Shown here one piece after another: positions 18,271 through 27,930 of a DNA stretch of 64,000 nt (position 1 is the first letter of the stretch; the number at the start of each line of letters is the position of its first letter). The position numbers and the translations under genes are program-made. The stretch covers positions 1 to 64,000 of the forward strand of contig JADJZE010000021.1 in the NCBI GenBank assembly GCA_016719405.1, written 5' to 3'. The notes below the pieces were generated by a model that saw only the letters and a list, made by a program, of their open reading frames with translations, was not told where the DNA came from and made no database searches. This DNA comes from Candidatus Aalborgicola lynettensis. GTDB taxonomy: Bacteria; Pseudomonadota; Gammaproteobacteria; Burkholderiales; Burkholderiaceae_C.

Positions 18271-19018
18271 TCAGGCTTTCTTCATGCTGACGATCTTGGC
18301 ACCCGCGCCAGCTCCCACGTCCGCACCCGGCCCGGCCTGCACGCGCGCGCCGGTCACCCAATAGGCGTGCAGATCGTGCGCAAAGCGGTTGAGCTTTGCG
18401 TCCACCTTTGTTGCCACGCACCAGGGCGTTGTAGCCCAGCACAGCGGGAATGGCCACCGCCAGCCCCAGCGCGGTCATGATGAGCGACTCACCAATGGGA
18501 CCGGCCACTTTGTCGATGGTGGCCTGCCCGGCCAGGCCAATGCCCATGAGCGCATGGTAGATGCCCCACACAGTGCCAAACAGGCCTACAAACGGGGCTG
18601 TGGAGCCGACCGATGCCAGCACCGCCAGCCCGTTTTGCAGCTGGGCGGTACTGTCGTCCATGGCGTTGCGCAGGCCGCGTGTGATCCACTCGCTGGCGTC
18701 CAGCCGGTCATGCAACTGGGTCGCCGCGCGACTGTCGTGACGCTGCAGGTGCAGGGCGGCCTCGCGCGCCTGCGCCGCCAGCTGGTAGAAGGGGTTGCCC
18801 TGCTGCACACCGAGTTGCGTCAGCCCTTGGGCGTAGTCAGTGCTTTGCCAAAACGCGGCGATGGCTCGGGCGTGTTTTTTACCTTGAACAATGTCAAGCG
18901 CCTTGATGATGATGACCAGCCACGAGGCCAGCGACATACCCAGCAAGAGCAGGGCCACGCTTTTGGTGACCCAGTCGCCCTGGTTCCAGACGCCAATAAG
19001 TCCGATGGATGTTTCCAT
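18271..19018 (-). pseudogene. exbB: ExbB/TolQ-family proton channel (single-base frameshift)
   Basis: Starts at ATG 19018 (METSIGLIGVWNQGDWVTK). Three TM segments and the family signature (PFVGLFGTVWGIYHALMGIG; TALGLAVAIPAVLGYN) are intact. At about 18405 an extra base in a CC pair shifts the frame. Removing it restores ALVRGNKVDAKLNRFAHDLHAYW and a natural stop at 18271 just before exbD, giving about 248 residues. The restored ending and conserved spacing argue that this is a sequencing error rather than a dead gene. It forms the proton channel that drives TonB. Confidence 0.85.
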
Positions 19019-19024
19019 GCTGTA

Positions 19025-19714
19025 TTACTCCAAAACAAAATTGATAGGGACGTTGAACCACATGGCCTCGGCCACGCCGCCGCGCTTGCCGGGCACATAG
19101 CGCCACTGCAGCACCGTGGCCAGCGCCGCACGGTCCAGGCGCTCGAAACCGCTGCTGGTTTTGATCTCGGCCTTTTGCGCCGTGCCGTCCGCCCCAATCA
19201 GCACCCGCACCAGCACCAGGCCCTGCTCACCGGCGCGTTTGCTCATGGCCGGGTAAGCGGGCTTGGGGTTGTTGAGGTAGTCGGCGTTGGTGGACGGAAG
19301 CTCCACCTTCACCGGCGCCGGTGGCGCAACCGGCGCAGGGGCGACCGGTGCGGCAATCGGCGGCGCCGGTGGTTGTGGCGCCACCAAGCCGGTAGGGGCA
19401 TTGGGTGACGGCGCTGCATCGGCCAGCGCCACCGGCTGGGGTGCCACTGGCAACACGGGCGCTGCGGGGCGCGGCCTCACGGATGCCGGTGCAGGCGGTG
19501 GCGGAACCGGCTTGGGTGGAACCGGTGGCGGCGGTGGGCTGGCCTGCGGCAGAAACTCGCTCACCAGTTGCACCGGCACCACCACTTCCACGACCCGGCG
19601 CAGCAGCCCGCTTTGCAGCGCCCACAACGCAGCCACGTGGAACAGCACCACGCTGGCGGCGATAAGGGCATTGCGGTGGCGCGCCAGCACGCGTGACATG
19701 GCGTTTTCAGCCAT
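19025..19714 (-). CDS. tonB: TonB energy transducer
   Basis: About 229 residues from ATG 19714 (MAENAMSRVL); ATG 19699 is an alternative. There is an N-terminal TM helix (ALIAASVVLFHVAALWAL), a long Pro/Ala-rich periplasmic spacer (residues about 55–145) and a C-terminal TonB domain with NPKPAYPAMSKRAGEQGLVLVRV and SGFERLDRAALATVLQWRYVP. It couples the ExbBD proton channel to the outer-membrane receptor. Gene order receptor–tonB–exbB–exbD indicates a dedicated system. It ends 6 bases before exbB. Confidence 0.92.
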   Translation of the reverse strand: MAENAMSRVLARHRNALIAASVVLFHVAALWALQSGLLRRVVEVVVPVQLVSEFLPQASPPPPPVPPKPVPPPPAPASVRPRPAAPVLPVAPQPVALADAAPSPNAPTGLVAPQPPAPPIAAPVAPAPVAPPAPVKVELPSTNADYLNNPKPAYPAMSKRAGEQGLVLVRVLIGADGTAQKAEIKTSSGFERLDRAALATVLQWRYVPGKRGGVAEAMWFNVPINFVLE

Positions 19715-19786
19715 GGCGTGGATCGGCGTGCAGGAGAACCGGCACGCTGCCGGATGGGTATGCAAGTCGCATGCAGACAGGCATGG

Positions 19787-22236
19787 TCAGTAGTCAACCT
19801 TCAAACTGGCAAAGAAGGTTCTTTGCGCGTAGGGATAGAGGGTGAAGTAGGTGGCATCGGTAATGTTGTCGACACCCACAGAAGCCGACCACTGCTTCGC
19901 GAACTGGTAGCGTACCTTGGCATCGAACACACTGAAACTGCTACGCCCGCCATACACGTTGGGATTGGGGTCGGGGTACTGACCGGTTGCCGGATTGGCA
20001 AGGCCACTGTGCTGTTGCCCGCTGTAGCGCCAGCCCAAGCTGTACGAGAGCGCGCTGGATGCACGGTAGACCCCAACAAGGAAGCACGCCAAACGGGGAT
20101 CAGCGGCAACTCGGTTCCCACCAGTCCAGGATTGGCCCTGTTTTCTGCAATTCTGGCGTGGATGTAGGTCACGCTACCGGACAAATCAAGCCCGCGGACC
20201 AGGGCATCGTTGAGTTGCAGCACCGTTTCAAGGCCATAGGTTCGCACCTTGTCGACATTTTGTACGCTGCTGACGCTGTAGCCGGGCAAGGTCGTGATAT
20301 CACTCTGCGACACCAGCGCATCCTGCTTTTCTTCCCCGAACAACGAGGTTCTCCACACGCCATTTTGCAGGAGCCGCTCCACCGTGAGTTCAAACGAGTC
20401 GGCAGTTTCTGGCTTCAGATTGGGATCATTGGTAAGACCGGCGTTGTAAGGTGCCGGAAATCCGGCGGCGATGATTTGTGCGCTGGTCAGGGCCGTGGAA
20501 GAACCCACCGGCGTAATGCCGAAGTTCTTGAAAAGCTCGCCAACGGTCGGGAACCGTACGCCCCTGCCATACGAGCCGCGCAGCGCCCATTCATCGGATG
20601 GCAGATAGGAAAGCGCGGCTTTCGGGGAGAACGCGGATACCGACTTGTCCGCATAGGCATAGTTGGTTCCGCTGACCACGTTGCTTCCTTTGGATGCCTT
20701 CCACAGTTCTTGGCGCCCGCCCAGCACCAGATTGACTTGGGGTGCAAGCTGCCACGCATCTTGCAGATACACGGCCTCGGTCGCGGTTTCGCCTCTTGAA
20801 TTGCTGTCCAGTGCACCGACGCTGCTGGTGCGCCAGTTGCCCGCCGCCAATTGGTATTTATCCGACCGCGTTTGGTAGGTATCGGTGTGGTAGCCGAAAC
20901 TGAGCTGGTGCACACTTTTCTTGTCGCCACCAGGGCGCCATTCGCCGCGCACATCCAGGGTATTCCAGCCCGTTCCATCCGCCAAAGTCATGGTGCCGGC
21001 GGTGGCATCGGTGCTGGCCGTGGTGCCAAAGTTGCCTGAACTGGCCCGGGTCGCATCCTTGCCCTGATTGAAAGTGCTGGCGTTGATTTCCCAATCCCAC
21101 GTTGTGCCCGTGCTGGACTTGAGTGCCAAACCATGCAGAGCGTGCTCGGATTGCGCGGAACTGACGCTCGGTGCGGTCACTGTGTAGTCTTGCCCATTGA
21201 TGCGCACGTATTTATACGGATTGGTTGCGCTGTTGGTGCCATAAATCGTATTGCCTGCTGCATCGCGCAGGTAACTATCGACCAGCTTGTCGGACGTGTT
21301 CTGCCACAGGTTGTAGGTGTAGGTAGCGCGCAGGGTGGGCGAGAAGTCATAGGCCACTTTCACCGTGACATCGTCTTTCACGGTGTGGTCCATGCTGGTG
21401 CCGGCCGTAATCACCCGTGCATTGTTGGCAATGTCGCTATCGAAGTGTGCGCCCGTAACATCCGTATAGGTGCCTGCTGCCGCTGCCGCCCCGGTCTTGG
21501 CCCTTGCCGACGTGAAATCCGTTGGGTGGCTATGGTTGTCCAGGCGATCTGCGCTGACCCTGAATGACCAGTCCCCCACCCTATTGCCCACGCTGGCAGA
21601 GCCATGCTGACCGGCAAAGCTCTTGTCGGTTCCATAGAGTTTGAAGTTCTCGGTAAAAACATCGACTTTGGCACTGGCTTCGAGTTTTTTCGGCATATGC
21701 GTCGTCATCAAGACGACCCCGCCAACAGAATTACCCGGGTACAGCGCCGAAAACGGGCCATACATCACATCCACCCGGTCAATCGAGTCCTGCGGTACCA
21801 AGCCCCAACGTGGCCCGGGGCAGCAACTGTTGACCAACGCATTGGAGAGCAGCAATCCGTCCGCATACACCAAAGTTTCAGCGCTGGAGTTGACGCCATA
21901 CATGCGCATGGCCAAACCCCCATTGACATCGCCGATAAAACGCTCCCGCACATGAATGCTTGGCAGGTACAACAGTGCGCCAGCGGAGGAAACGGAATTA
22001 ACGGATTCCCCAATCTGTTTGGCGGTAAACGCTTCGGTGGTCGAGGGCGCGTTGGTCGGCACCGCCGATTTGTCGCCCACGACCATCACCGCGTTGAGTT
22101 GCGTGGGCTCTTGCGCTGACGCGAATGGCGTGACATTCAGGGAAACCACGCCCACCAAGGCGATGGGCAGCAAATTGGCCGAGCGTCGGCGCGATCTCAC
22201 GTTCTTTGGCTTGGTCGTTGTGTGATTATTTGTCAT
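19787..22236 (-). pseudogene. TonB-dependent outer-membrane receptor (single-base frameshift near the C-terminus)
   Basis: Starts at ATG 22236; signal peptide ending PFASA; plug domain with the QLNAVMVVGDKS box and RVDVMYGPFSALYPGNSVGGVV; then a 22-strand-type barrel. The frame breaks near 20088, where one more G in a GGGG run restores LLGVYRASSALSYSLGWRYSG through the natural end FASLKVDY at 19787, about 816 residues in all. NSCCPGPRWG in the plug is a cysteine pair unusual for siderophore receptors. Neighbouring DUF2946, Cys-rich BNR-like and thioredoxin-fold proteins suggest metal, perhaps copper, uptake. The substrate is inferred, not shown. Confidence 0.82.
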
Positions 22237-22376
22237 GGGTCTTCTTGTCTACGATGGATGTCTTCACTCAGCGCAGTGCGCACCGCTGAATGCTTTACCG
22301 GGAAATCAAATTCTTTGGGTTGGCTGGGCAGGTTGGGGCGAGCGGAAACGCCCCAAAAAATTGAGTCAAATCGGCC

Positions 22377-22423
22377 GCAAGCCCGTACAGAACGTGCGTG
22401 AGCAGCTACAAAATCAATAGCTC
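22377..22423 (-). repeat. Dispersed palindromic repeat, copy 5
   Basis: GCCCGTACAGAACGTGCGTGAGCAGC is followed by TACAAAATCAATAGC. It begins at the stop codon of the DUF2946 gene and lies upstream of the receptor gene. Confidence 0.75.
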
Positions 22424-22781
22424 AGGAGAGTTGCGGTGGGCCCCGGGCCGGCAGCGGTGCTGCCGTGCGCGCCGCAATGTGCGCGCTGGGAATGCTTTGC
22501 AGTGCAAAAGCCAAGGGGCTGGACGGCACGACCTGCACCCGCACCACCGGCGGCGGCGCAGAGGCCGGCACACACAGGGGACAATCCATTGCGGAAGGTG
22601 CTGCCTCACGGGTGCTGCCATCATCGGCCTTGACCAGCACCTGCATGGCGCCCGCACCGGTGCACACCAGCAAAGTGTCTTGCGGATTCACCAGGGGTGA
22701 GGCCACCGCCACGCCCAGCGACAACACGAACCACGCCAGTACCAGGCGGGTCAGGAACGTGAAGTGGCGCAGGGTTTGCAT
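22422..22781 (-). CDS. DUF2946-family exported protein
   Basis: This 119-residue protein starts at ATG 22781. A hydrophobic N-terminal segment (LVLAWFVLSLGVAVASPLV) looks like a signal peptide or anchor. LLVCTGAGAMQVLVKADDG and the cysteine motif AMDCPLCVP match the DUF2946 family of betaproteobacteria, often found beside copper-related and TonB receptor genes. It is the first gene of the minus-strand cluster leading to the receptor. The biochemical role is unknown; the CPLC motif could bind metal. Confidence 0.75.
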   Translation of the reverse strand: MQTLRHFTFLTRLVLAWFVLSLGVAVASPLVNPQDTLLVCTGAGAMQVLVKADDGSTREAAPSAMDCPLCVPASAPPPVVRVQVVPSSPLAFALQSIPSAHIAARTAAPLPARGPPQLS

Positions 22782-22835
22782 GGCGCGGATTATCGTTTAC
22801 CCTTGCACGCCAGATTTGAGCCAAGTCAACAACCC

Positions 22836-23424
22836 ATGTCTGCGCGCACCACCTGCCCCCGCTGCCTGCTTGCGCAAGTGGCGTGCATTTGCCCCCTGGT
22901 GACCCCCACCGCGCATGCCTGCCAGGTGCTGATCCTGCAGCATCCGCTGAAACCCACCACGCCAAAAACAGCGCACGGCTTTTGCACCTGAGCCTGCCCG
23001 GCAGCCGCGTGCTGGTGGGAAACATTTGATGCAGACGCTTGGCAGGTGCCCAACGACCCCCCGCTACACCGTGCTGCTGTACCCGCCCACGCACACCCAG
23101 GGCCACGCCCCGGCAGCAGCGCTGGACCCGGCGCAGCTAACCAACCCCGCGCAGGTGCGCCTGATCGTGCTGGACGCCACTTGGCGCAAAAGCCGCAAGA
23201 TGCTGCACCAAAGCCCCGCCTTGCAGCGCTTGCCGCGATTGGCATTGACCGATGTGCCACCGCCCCGCTACGCCATCCGCAAGGCGCATCTGCCGGGGCA
23301 ACTGTCCACACTGGAAGCCACCTGCGCCGCGCTGGCGCAACTGGAAGGCAACGCCGCGCACTGGCAGGCGCTACTGGCCGCGTTTGACCAGTTTGTGGCG
23401 CAGCGGCAGGCTTTTGCGTCGTAA
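22836..23424 (+). pseudogene. tapT: DTW-domain tRNA aminocarboxypropyltransferase, frameshifted
   Basis: The frame-corrected product would read MSARTTCPRCLLAQVACICP, then HAKNSARLLHLSLPGSRVLVG, FDADAWQVPNDPP, and from 23055 RYTVLLYPP, LIVLDATWRKSRKML, IRKAHLPGQLSTLEA. It has the N-terminal zinc-type cysteines and the DATW motif of DTW enzymes, which put acp3U on tRNA. The frame changes three times between about 22957 and 23050. One change is fixed by restoring an A after ACC. Three indels within about 100 bases mean either a poor-quality patch or real decay. It is divergent from the DUF2946 gene. Confidence 0.7.
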
Positions 23425-23430
23425 CTTTAT

Positions 23431-23489
23431 GAGCCAAATACGGCTTTTGCGCACGTCTGGTGTGCGCAAGCAGCTACTAATACCATAGC
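23431..23489 (-). repeat. Dispersed palindromic repeat, copy 6 (extended form)
   Basis: GAGCCAAATACGGC edge, palindrome TTGCGCACGTCTGGTGTGCGCAA and terminal GCTACTAATACCATAGC. Similarity to copy 7 continues for about 35 more bases to the right (CGGCTTGGCGTGGGC and on to GTAAAG). Confidence 0.88.
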
Positions 23490-24011
23490 AATCGGCTTGG
23501 CGTGGGCAAATAGGAAGGGTGTAAAGGGTCTGGTTGAGGTTAGGAAGAAAGCTGCGCGGGAGGTTGATGAACTTGCCAGTGCTTGGGGGGGGCGGCAAAA
23601 GGCCAATTGCGGTAGTAGCGGTTTGCGTTTTGCCTGATCCATACCGGTCGTTCAAACCGGCGTGCTTCCTCTATGCGGGTCGCCGCTGTGGGAGGCCTGT
23701 GACGCGCAGGTGGATGACGGGGGTGCAAAGCGAGCCGGACTGGGCAACCGACTGGGATGGGGCGGCGCAACCGGCAACGAACTTGGAGGTTGATCAGCGC
23801 GTCAGTTGGTGAATGGTTGATGCGGCGATTTTGACTTGCCGCTGGCTAGGCCTGCGCCCAACGCACCCGTCGAAACGCTATGTGTTCTGCTTACGGCGCC
23901 TTTTCATGGTGAACCTGCCACACGGGTGGGAAATCCAGGGTTCGCTCGGGGTTCGAAGCCTGTTGCTGAGGTCTACACTGCGGCTCGTGCGGTTGAACGG
24001 CTTATCCGTTC
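23490..24011. other. Gap without a recognisable gene
   Basis: After the extended copy-6 repeat tail (to about 23527) I see no supported gene. Short open frames on both strands lack start context and recognisable protein features. Confidence 0.6.
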
Positions 24012-25449
24012 TTAGCTGCGGCAAATGATGCTGAGCATTCCCTGGTAACGCGCACCGTTACTCATTGCGCGGCGGTACGCCATGCCCAGGGTGATATTTT
24101 TGGGGTCGGGGTCTTGCCCCAGGACAAATGCAGCGCCCTCGCCACCGGATTGGTAAAAGTCGAGGTACGCCGGTCCTACAGACGGGGTTGGGAAAGTGAC
24201 CGTGGTGCTGGGGTAGCCTTCTTCAATCAAATTGGCCCCCGCGACTTGAATGCTGGTCACTTTGAGCGTTGCGACCCCCGCGCTCACCACAATGGCGGCG
24301 TAGGGTACCGCTGCGCCAATCCGCATCGGATCGGACGGCGCCACGTCGGTGGTTCCGCTGTAGGTCAAACCGGAACTGCGTGAATCCGTTGCAACACTGT
24401 TACTCAAACTTCCGCTCGCTGTAGAAGCGTTGCCGCTTTAGGTGCCGTCGGCAAAAGCCGCCAAATCGCGCGTGACCAGGTAATGCACGGCACGGCTGTC
24501 GGTGCCGCTGGTGGCGGCGTCACCAGGGGCCGTTGACCGTGGCGCTGCCCTTGGTCCAGCGGCCCTGCGCGAAAACCGTATTGCCCTATGTACTCTTGCA
24601 CGGCGTAGGTGTCGGCGGTCGCGGCCAGCGAATTGTTGCCAATGGCAGTGAGGGCGCCGTTGCATCTTGTGTGAAGGATGCGGTGGTGCCCTCCACTGGT
24701 CACCGCGCCCTGAATCATGTACCGCACGGTCGCCGCAGACAACATGGTCGTGGGCGCTGACGTGCTGGCAGACGTCGGGCCGTGGTCGGTTTGGCGATGG
24801 CGGGCGTTGGTAGCGGCTCAGTCCATTTGCTAAACGTCTGGCTTACCGTGAATGCGGTAGTTGATGCTCCAAGCGGATTCAAAAAAAACATCTGTCCGTT
24901 TCTGATCAGTACTGCAAATTGGTGTTCTTCCCCTGCAAGGATGTCATATTGTGTGGGGGTTCCTTTCAAATTAGCGTTGTAAACGATATTCGCGGTAGAT
25001 GCTCCGGTAACACGCGCCACTGACGTAACTCCAGGCCCAGACCAATTAAACGTAGCGCCGTTATTTGTTCCTTTCACTAGCACGACGTCTGTCGTTATTT
25101 TGCGGAGTCAGGTAGTGTCACTGTCACGTTATTCGCAGTGCCAGTTCCAACGAGCTTAGCAATACTTTGACCAAACGTGCCATTTGCAACGATCGCGCCT
25201 GCACAACCTCCTTGGGAGAAATACTCCTTGGATATAAGGACATTTAATGCCCCAGCGTTGTCTGCAGTAAGGGTCGTACTCGTCCGGACATTGGAGCTAG
25301 AACTGCAGCCGTCATCAGTCCACCTACCGACGTAGGCATCAAGTGCAACTGGTGGTGGGGGACTGTTGCCGCTGCCTCCACCCCCCGCCGCCGCCGCAAG
25401 ACGTCAACACGACAGAAGCAAACACAACCAGAGCATGCAAAAGTCTCAC
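24012..25449 (-). pseudogene. Putative surface lipoprotein gene, multiply frameshifted
   Basis: A GTG at 25449 starts a hydrophobic stretch ending VVLTSC followed by glycines, a convincing lipobox. The frame then changes at least four times: in the poly-G run near 25385, near 25095 after VTLPDSAK, around 24750 and around 24410. The joined protein would read VALDAYVGRWTDDGC, VLVKGTNNGATFNWSG, QFAVLIRNGQMFFLNP and finally FVLGQDPDPKNITLGMAYRR. These look like beta-rich, low-complexity secreted domains. I do not recognise the family. Flanking extended repeats suggest an accessory insertion. Confidence 0.5.
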
Positions 25450-25846
25450 AAGCAGTCCTATATTTTCAATTAATTGGCAGATTGTAGGTGTTCATGTAAA
25501 GCTGGCGAAAACTGTAACCAGGTGGTCGACATGCCTAGCGCGGTCAGATGCATCGACAAAACTGTTGCGGGCTAACTGGTAGGAATGCTGCGAGTTGTCG
25601 ATGGGGTGTTTGAGGAAGTGGCTGGCTATCACTGAACTACCCCGAAGCGGGCACTCGTGGCCGACTCCTTCCGCTGCTTTGCCGAAGTACATCCCGCACC
25701 GATCCCGACGATGCAACCCAAAACCCAATCTTTTGCTTGAAACGTTATTTCTTGCGCAGTCCAGGCACTATCCAGCGGATCGCCTCAGGCTAGTCCAATT
25801 GTCGGCCGCCATAGTGCTTGCCAACAATGACGCTTTTTTCCAATAG
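25450..25846. other. Gap without a recognisable gene
   Basis: Between the lipoprotein start and repeat copy 7 there are only short open frames with no recognisable domain. A promoter for the lipoprotein gene would be expected at the left edge, but none stands out. Confidence 0.5.
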
Positions 25847-25902
25847 TCAAATACGGCGTTTGCGCCCGTCTGGCGTGCGCAAGCAGCTACTAACACCATA
25901 GC
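25847..25902 (-). repeat. Dispersed palindromic repeat, copy 7 (extended form)
   Basis: TCAAATACGGCG edge, core GCGCCCGTCTGGCGTGCGC, then AAGCAGCTACTAACACCATAGC. It is closely similar to copy 6 and shares the same right-hand extension, which runs into direct repeat A of the Fic locus. Confidence 0.88.
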
Positions 25903-25925
25903 AACCGGTTTGGCGCGGGCATAGG

Positions 25926-25976
25926 CAGCGTAAAGCGCTCGCGGGGCGCCATTTACGGAGGTCGCATTGCCTATCG
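25926..25976 (+). repeat. 51-bp direct repeat A flanking the Fic locus
   Basis: It matches 27815–27865 at 48 of 51 positions in the same orientation; the shared core contains CGCGGGGCGCCATTT and GGAGGTCGCATTGCCTATCG. It lies 14 bases beyond the Fic stop codon. Confidence 0.9.
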
Positions 25977-25989
25977 AAGCGAGCTTGTT

Positions 25990-27567
25990 TCAGGTCTTGC
26001 CGTCCTTGCGCTCGCGCTCAGGGGACCATTCCCGCATTTCTTGAGCGATGAACTCGGCCAATGGCGTGATCTGGCCTTTGACGCTCGCAGCCTCCAGGGC
26101 CTTCATGTAGGCATCCCGCCGGCTCATCCGGATCACCGTCCACGGGTAGCCGCCGGATGCCAGTAACGTGTTCATCAGCAGGCGACCGATGCGGCCGTTG
26201 CCGTCGAAGTACGGATGAATAAATACAAAGAGGTGGTGCCCAAGCACGGCGCGAACACAGGCTTCGGGTTCCGCTTCGAGCATCTCCCACAGTGCTTCAA
26301 GCGAATCCAGAAGAGCCTCGCTGGGTAGTGGCGTGTGCATTGAGTTGCGAATGAAGATGGGGCCACGCCGGTAGCCGGCGAGCTGGCTGGCTTCGACGAT
26401 GCCGGCTGTCACAGACGGGCCGAACAGCTCGGCGTACCAGTCGTGATGATCGCGCTTGACCACGAGACCTGCGTTGCCCTTCGCCAGCACCTTGCCGATA
26501 CTTTCCTTGACCGCCACAAAGGCCTGGTAATAGCCCCGCGCGGCCAGTGCATCCCTGGTCTTGTCGTGCTCTGGGTCACCGTCCGGATTCCAGTTTCCGC
26601 GCGCCACGCGCTCGATGAGCGCGTCGGTGACGCGATAGCCTTCGATGGAAAGGGAGTTATAGGCATCAGAGACATAGCGTTCATCGACACGCGCCAGATA
26701 GCCGGCACCCTGGTTTTCGAGGCCAGGCGCTGGCGGGAAGGCATTGATGACGTCCTGGCGCCATCCGGCCCACATCGAGCGCAGACGCAGTACATAGGGC
26801 GAACGCTCCTTGCCGGGCGAAATTGTGGGCTCTGCCAGCTCAAAAGGGTTCACCAACTTGAGCGTGATCTTGAGCTTGGCAAAGGCCTTCTGGATGCGTT
26901 CGGCCTCGTCGGGGCGATTAACGAACGCGAATGCGGCGGCCAACCGGCTCGCGGCCGTCACCATCTTGTCGCCAGCCAGCAGCGTCGGTAGCAATTCAGA
27001 CGCATTGCGAATGGTGGCCAGTGCGATCTCGGCCTCACGCGGGTTGTTGACGAAGAACGAAGGGCCGACCACGCACAAGGCCTCGGCAACGGGCCACACT
27101 TGCAGGCCTCGGACCTCCAAGCGGGCCACGGGAACCCGTTTTTTGTCCGGATACACAAGCAGTGAGGTGTCGAAGGGCAGCTCTACCTAGGATGTGCCGC
27201 CGTCGATCGTGACGCATGTAACCTGCCTGGGTACGGTGGTGTTGCCTGTGTGAAGCATCAGCGATGCCTCAGGATTCAGGCAGTACCGCTTGGCAAAGCG
27301 CTTGCCCAGGTAGCCTGAAACGAAGGCCCAGAATGACGCGTACCACGCGGTGGTGTCTCCATCGTTGTCGCTCGGGCTGCTACAGATGTACCAGCCCTTC
27401 ATCACTGGCCTCAGGAACCCCATGTTGACCAACACCATGCGCTGCTCGTCGCTCTTGATGTCCGAGGTTTCGATAACGCCGTTGTGCTTTTCCTGTAGCC
27501 GTTTGAGCGTCTTCAGCGCAGCTGCGAGCGTCGGGTTGCCCTTGGGCCTGGGTGGTACCGGGTTCAT
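25990..27567 (-). pseudogene. AbiEi-like/Fic protein interrupted by an in-frame TAG
   Basis: ATG 27567 begins a winged-helix-like N-terminal domain (TLKRLQEKHNGVIETSDI; NMGFLRPVMKGWYICSSP) resembling AbiEi-type antitoxins. At 27187–27189 a TAG interrupts the frame after VTIDGGTS; the same frame continues VELPFDTSLLVYPDKKR into a Fic domain. The Fic part has the inhibitory-helix motif SLSIEG near residue 304 and the core HPYFDGNGRIGR near 450, so a class II Fic AMPylator-type enzyme with an intact active-site His. No indel is involved. The Fic half might still be made from the GTG at 27156, or the TAG may be read through. Confidence 0.8.
27187..27189 (-). other. In-frame amber codon splitting the Fic gene
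   Basis: TAG lies between ACATCC and GTAGAG on the minus strand. Sense coding continues in the same frame on both sides, giving GGTS-stop-VELPFD. Confidence 0.85.
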
Positions 27568-27570
27568 CAA

Positions 27571-27685
27571 TTCACTTTGATATTGGTAAGAAAATTACTC
27601 TGTCATTCCTCAGAAATATACTTTGTTTTCGGACAAAAAATTACTTTGCTATCTATACGGAAATTACTCTGGCACCGAAAAATTG
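27571..27685 (-). promoter_or_regulatory. Five 23-bp direct repeats upstream of the AbiEi–Fic gene
   Basis: The core ACTYTG occurs at 27574, 27597, 27620, 27643 and 27666, exactly 23 bases apart. Each unit begins ATTACTYTG or a close variant (units start at 27571, 27594, 27617, 27640 and 27663), and most end in an A-rich stretch. On the coding strand the motif reads CARAGTAAT. The array runs from 4 to 118 bases before the start codon, so it probably contains the promoter and binding sites for a multimeric regulator, plausibly the N-terminal winged helix of the gene itself. Confidence 0.85.
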
Positions 27686-27814
27686 TGAAATTTCCCACCA
27701 AGCGACGCGGTATTGACCCCCAGCTGAGAACGGCAGGCCAATAGCCCAAGGCACCGTTCCTTGAACGGCGGCAGCCGTTACGCCACTGACAGACACTACG
27801 GCACACGGCTTGTA

Positions 27815-27865
27815 CAGCGTAAAACGCACGCGGGGCGCCATTTGCGGAGGTCGCATTGCCTATCG
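27815..27865 (+). repeat. 51-bp direct repeat B flanking the Fic locus
   Basis: Partner of 25926–25976, differing at three positions. It lies between the repeat array and marC. Confidence 0.9.
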
Positions 27866-27930
27866 GTATTATTTGGATGTAATGTTGACCCCTGCCGCAC
27901 CCACGGCCACCTGTTTGCAAAGCCACCGCC

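Noticed and set aside
17855..19018. ExbB–ExbD fusion protein
   Set aside because: The continuous frame is produced by a one-base insertion; the normal ExbB C-terminus and stop exist in the other frame.
22237..22421. Cobalamin or other riboswitch before the TonB receptor
   Set aside because: The gap is short and I could not find the conserved box elements; only a GC-rich partial dyad (22269–22288) is visible.
27571..27685. CRISPR-like array
   Set aside because: The repeated unit is a short core with 23-base period and no distinct spacers; no cas genes nearby.
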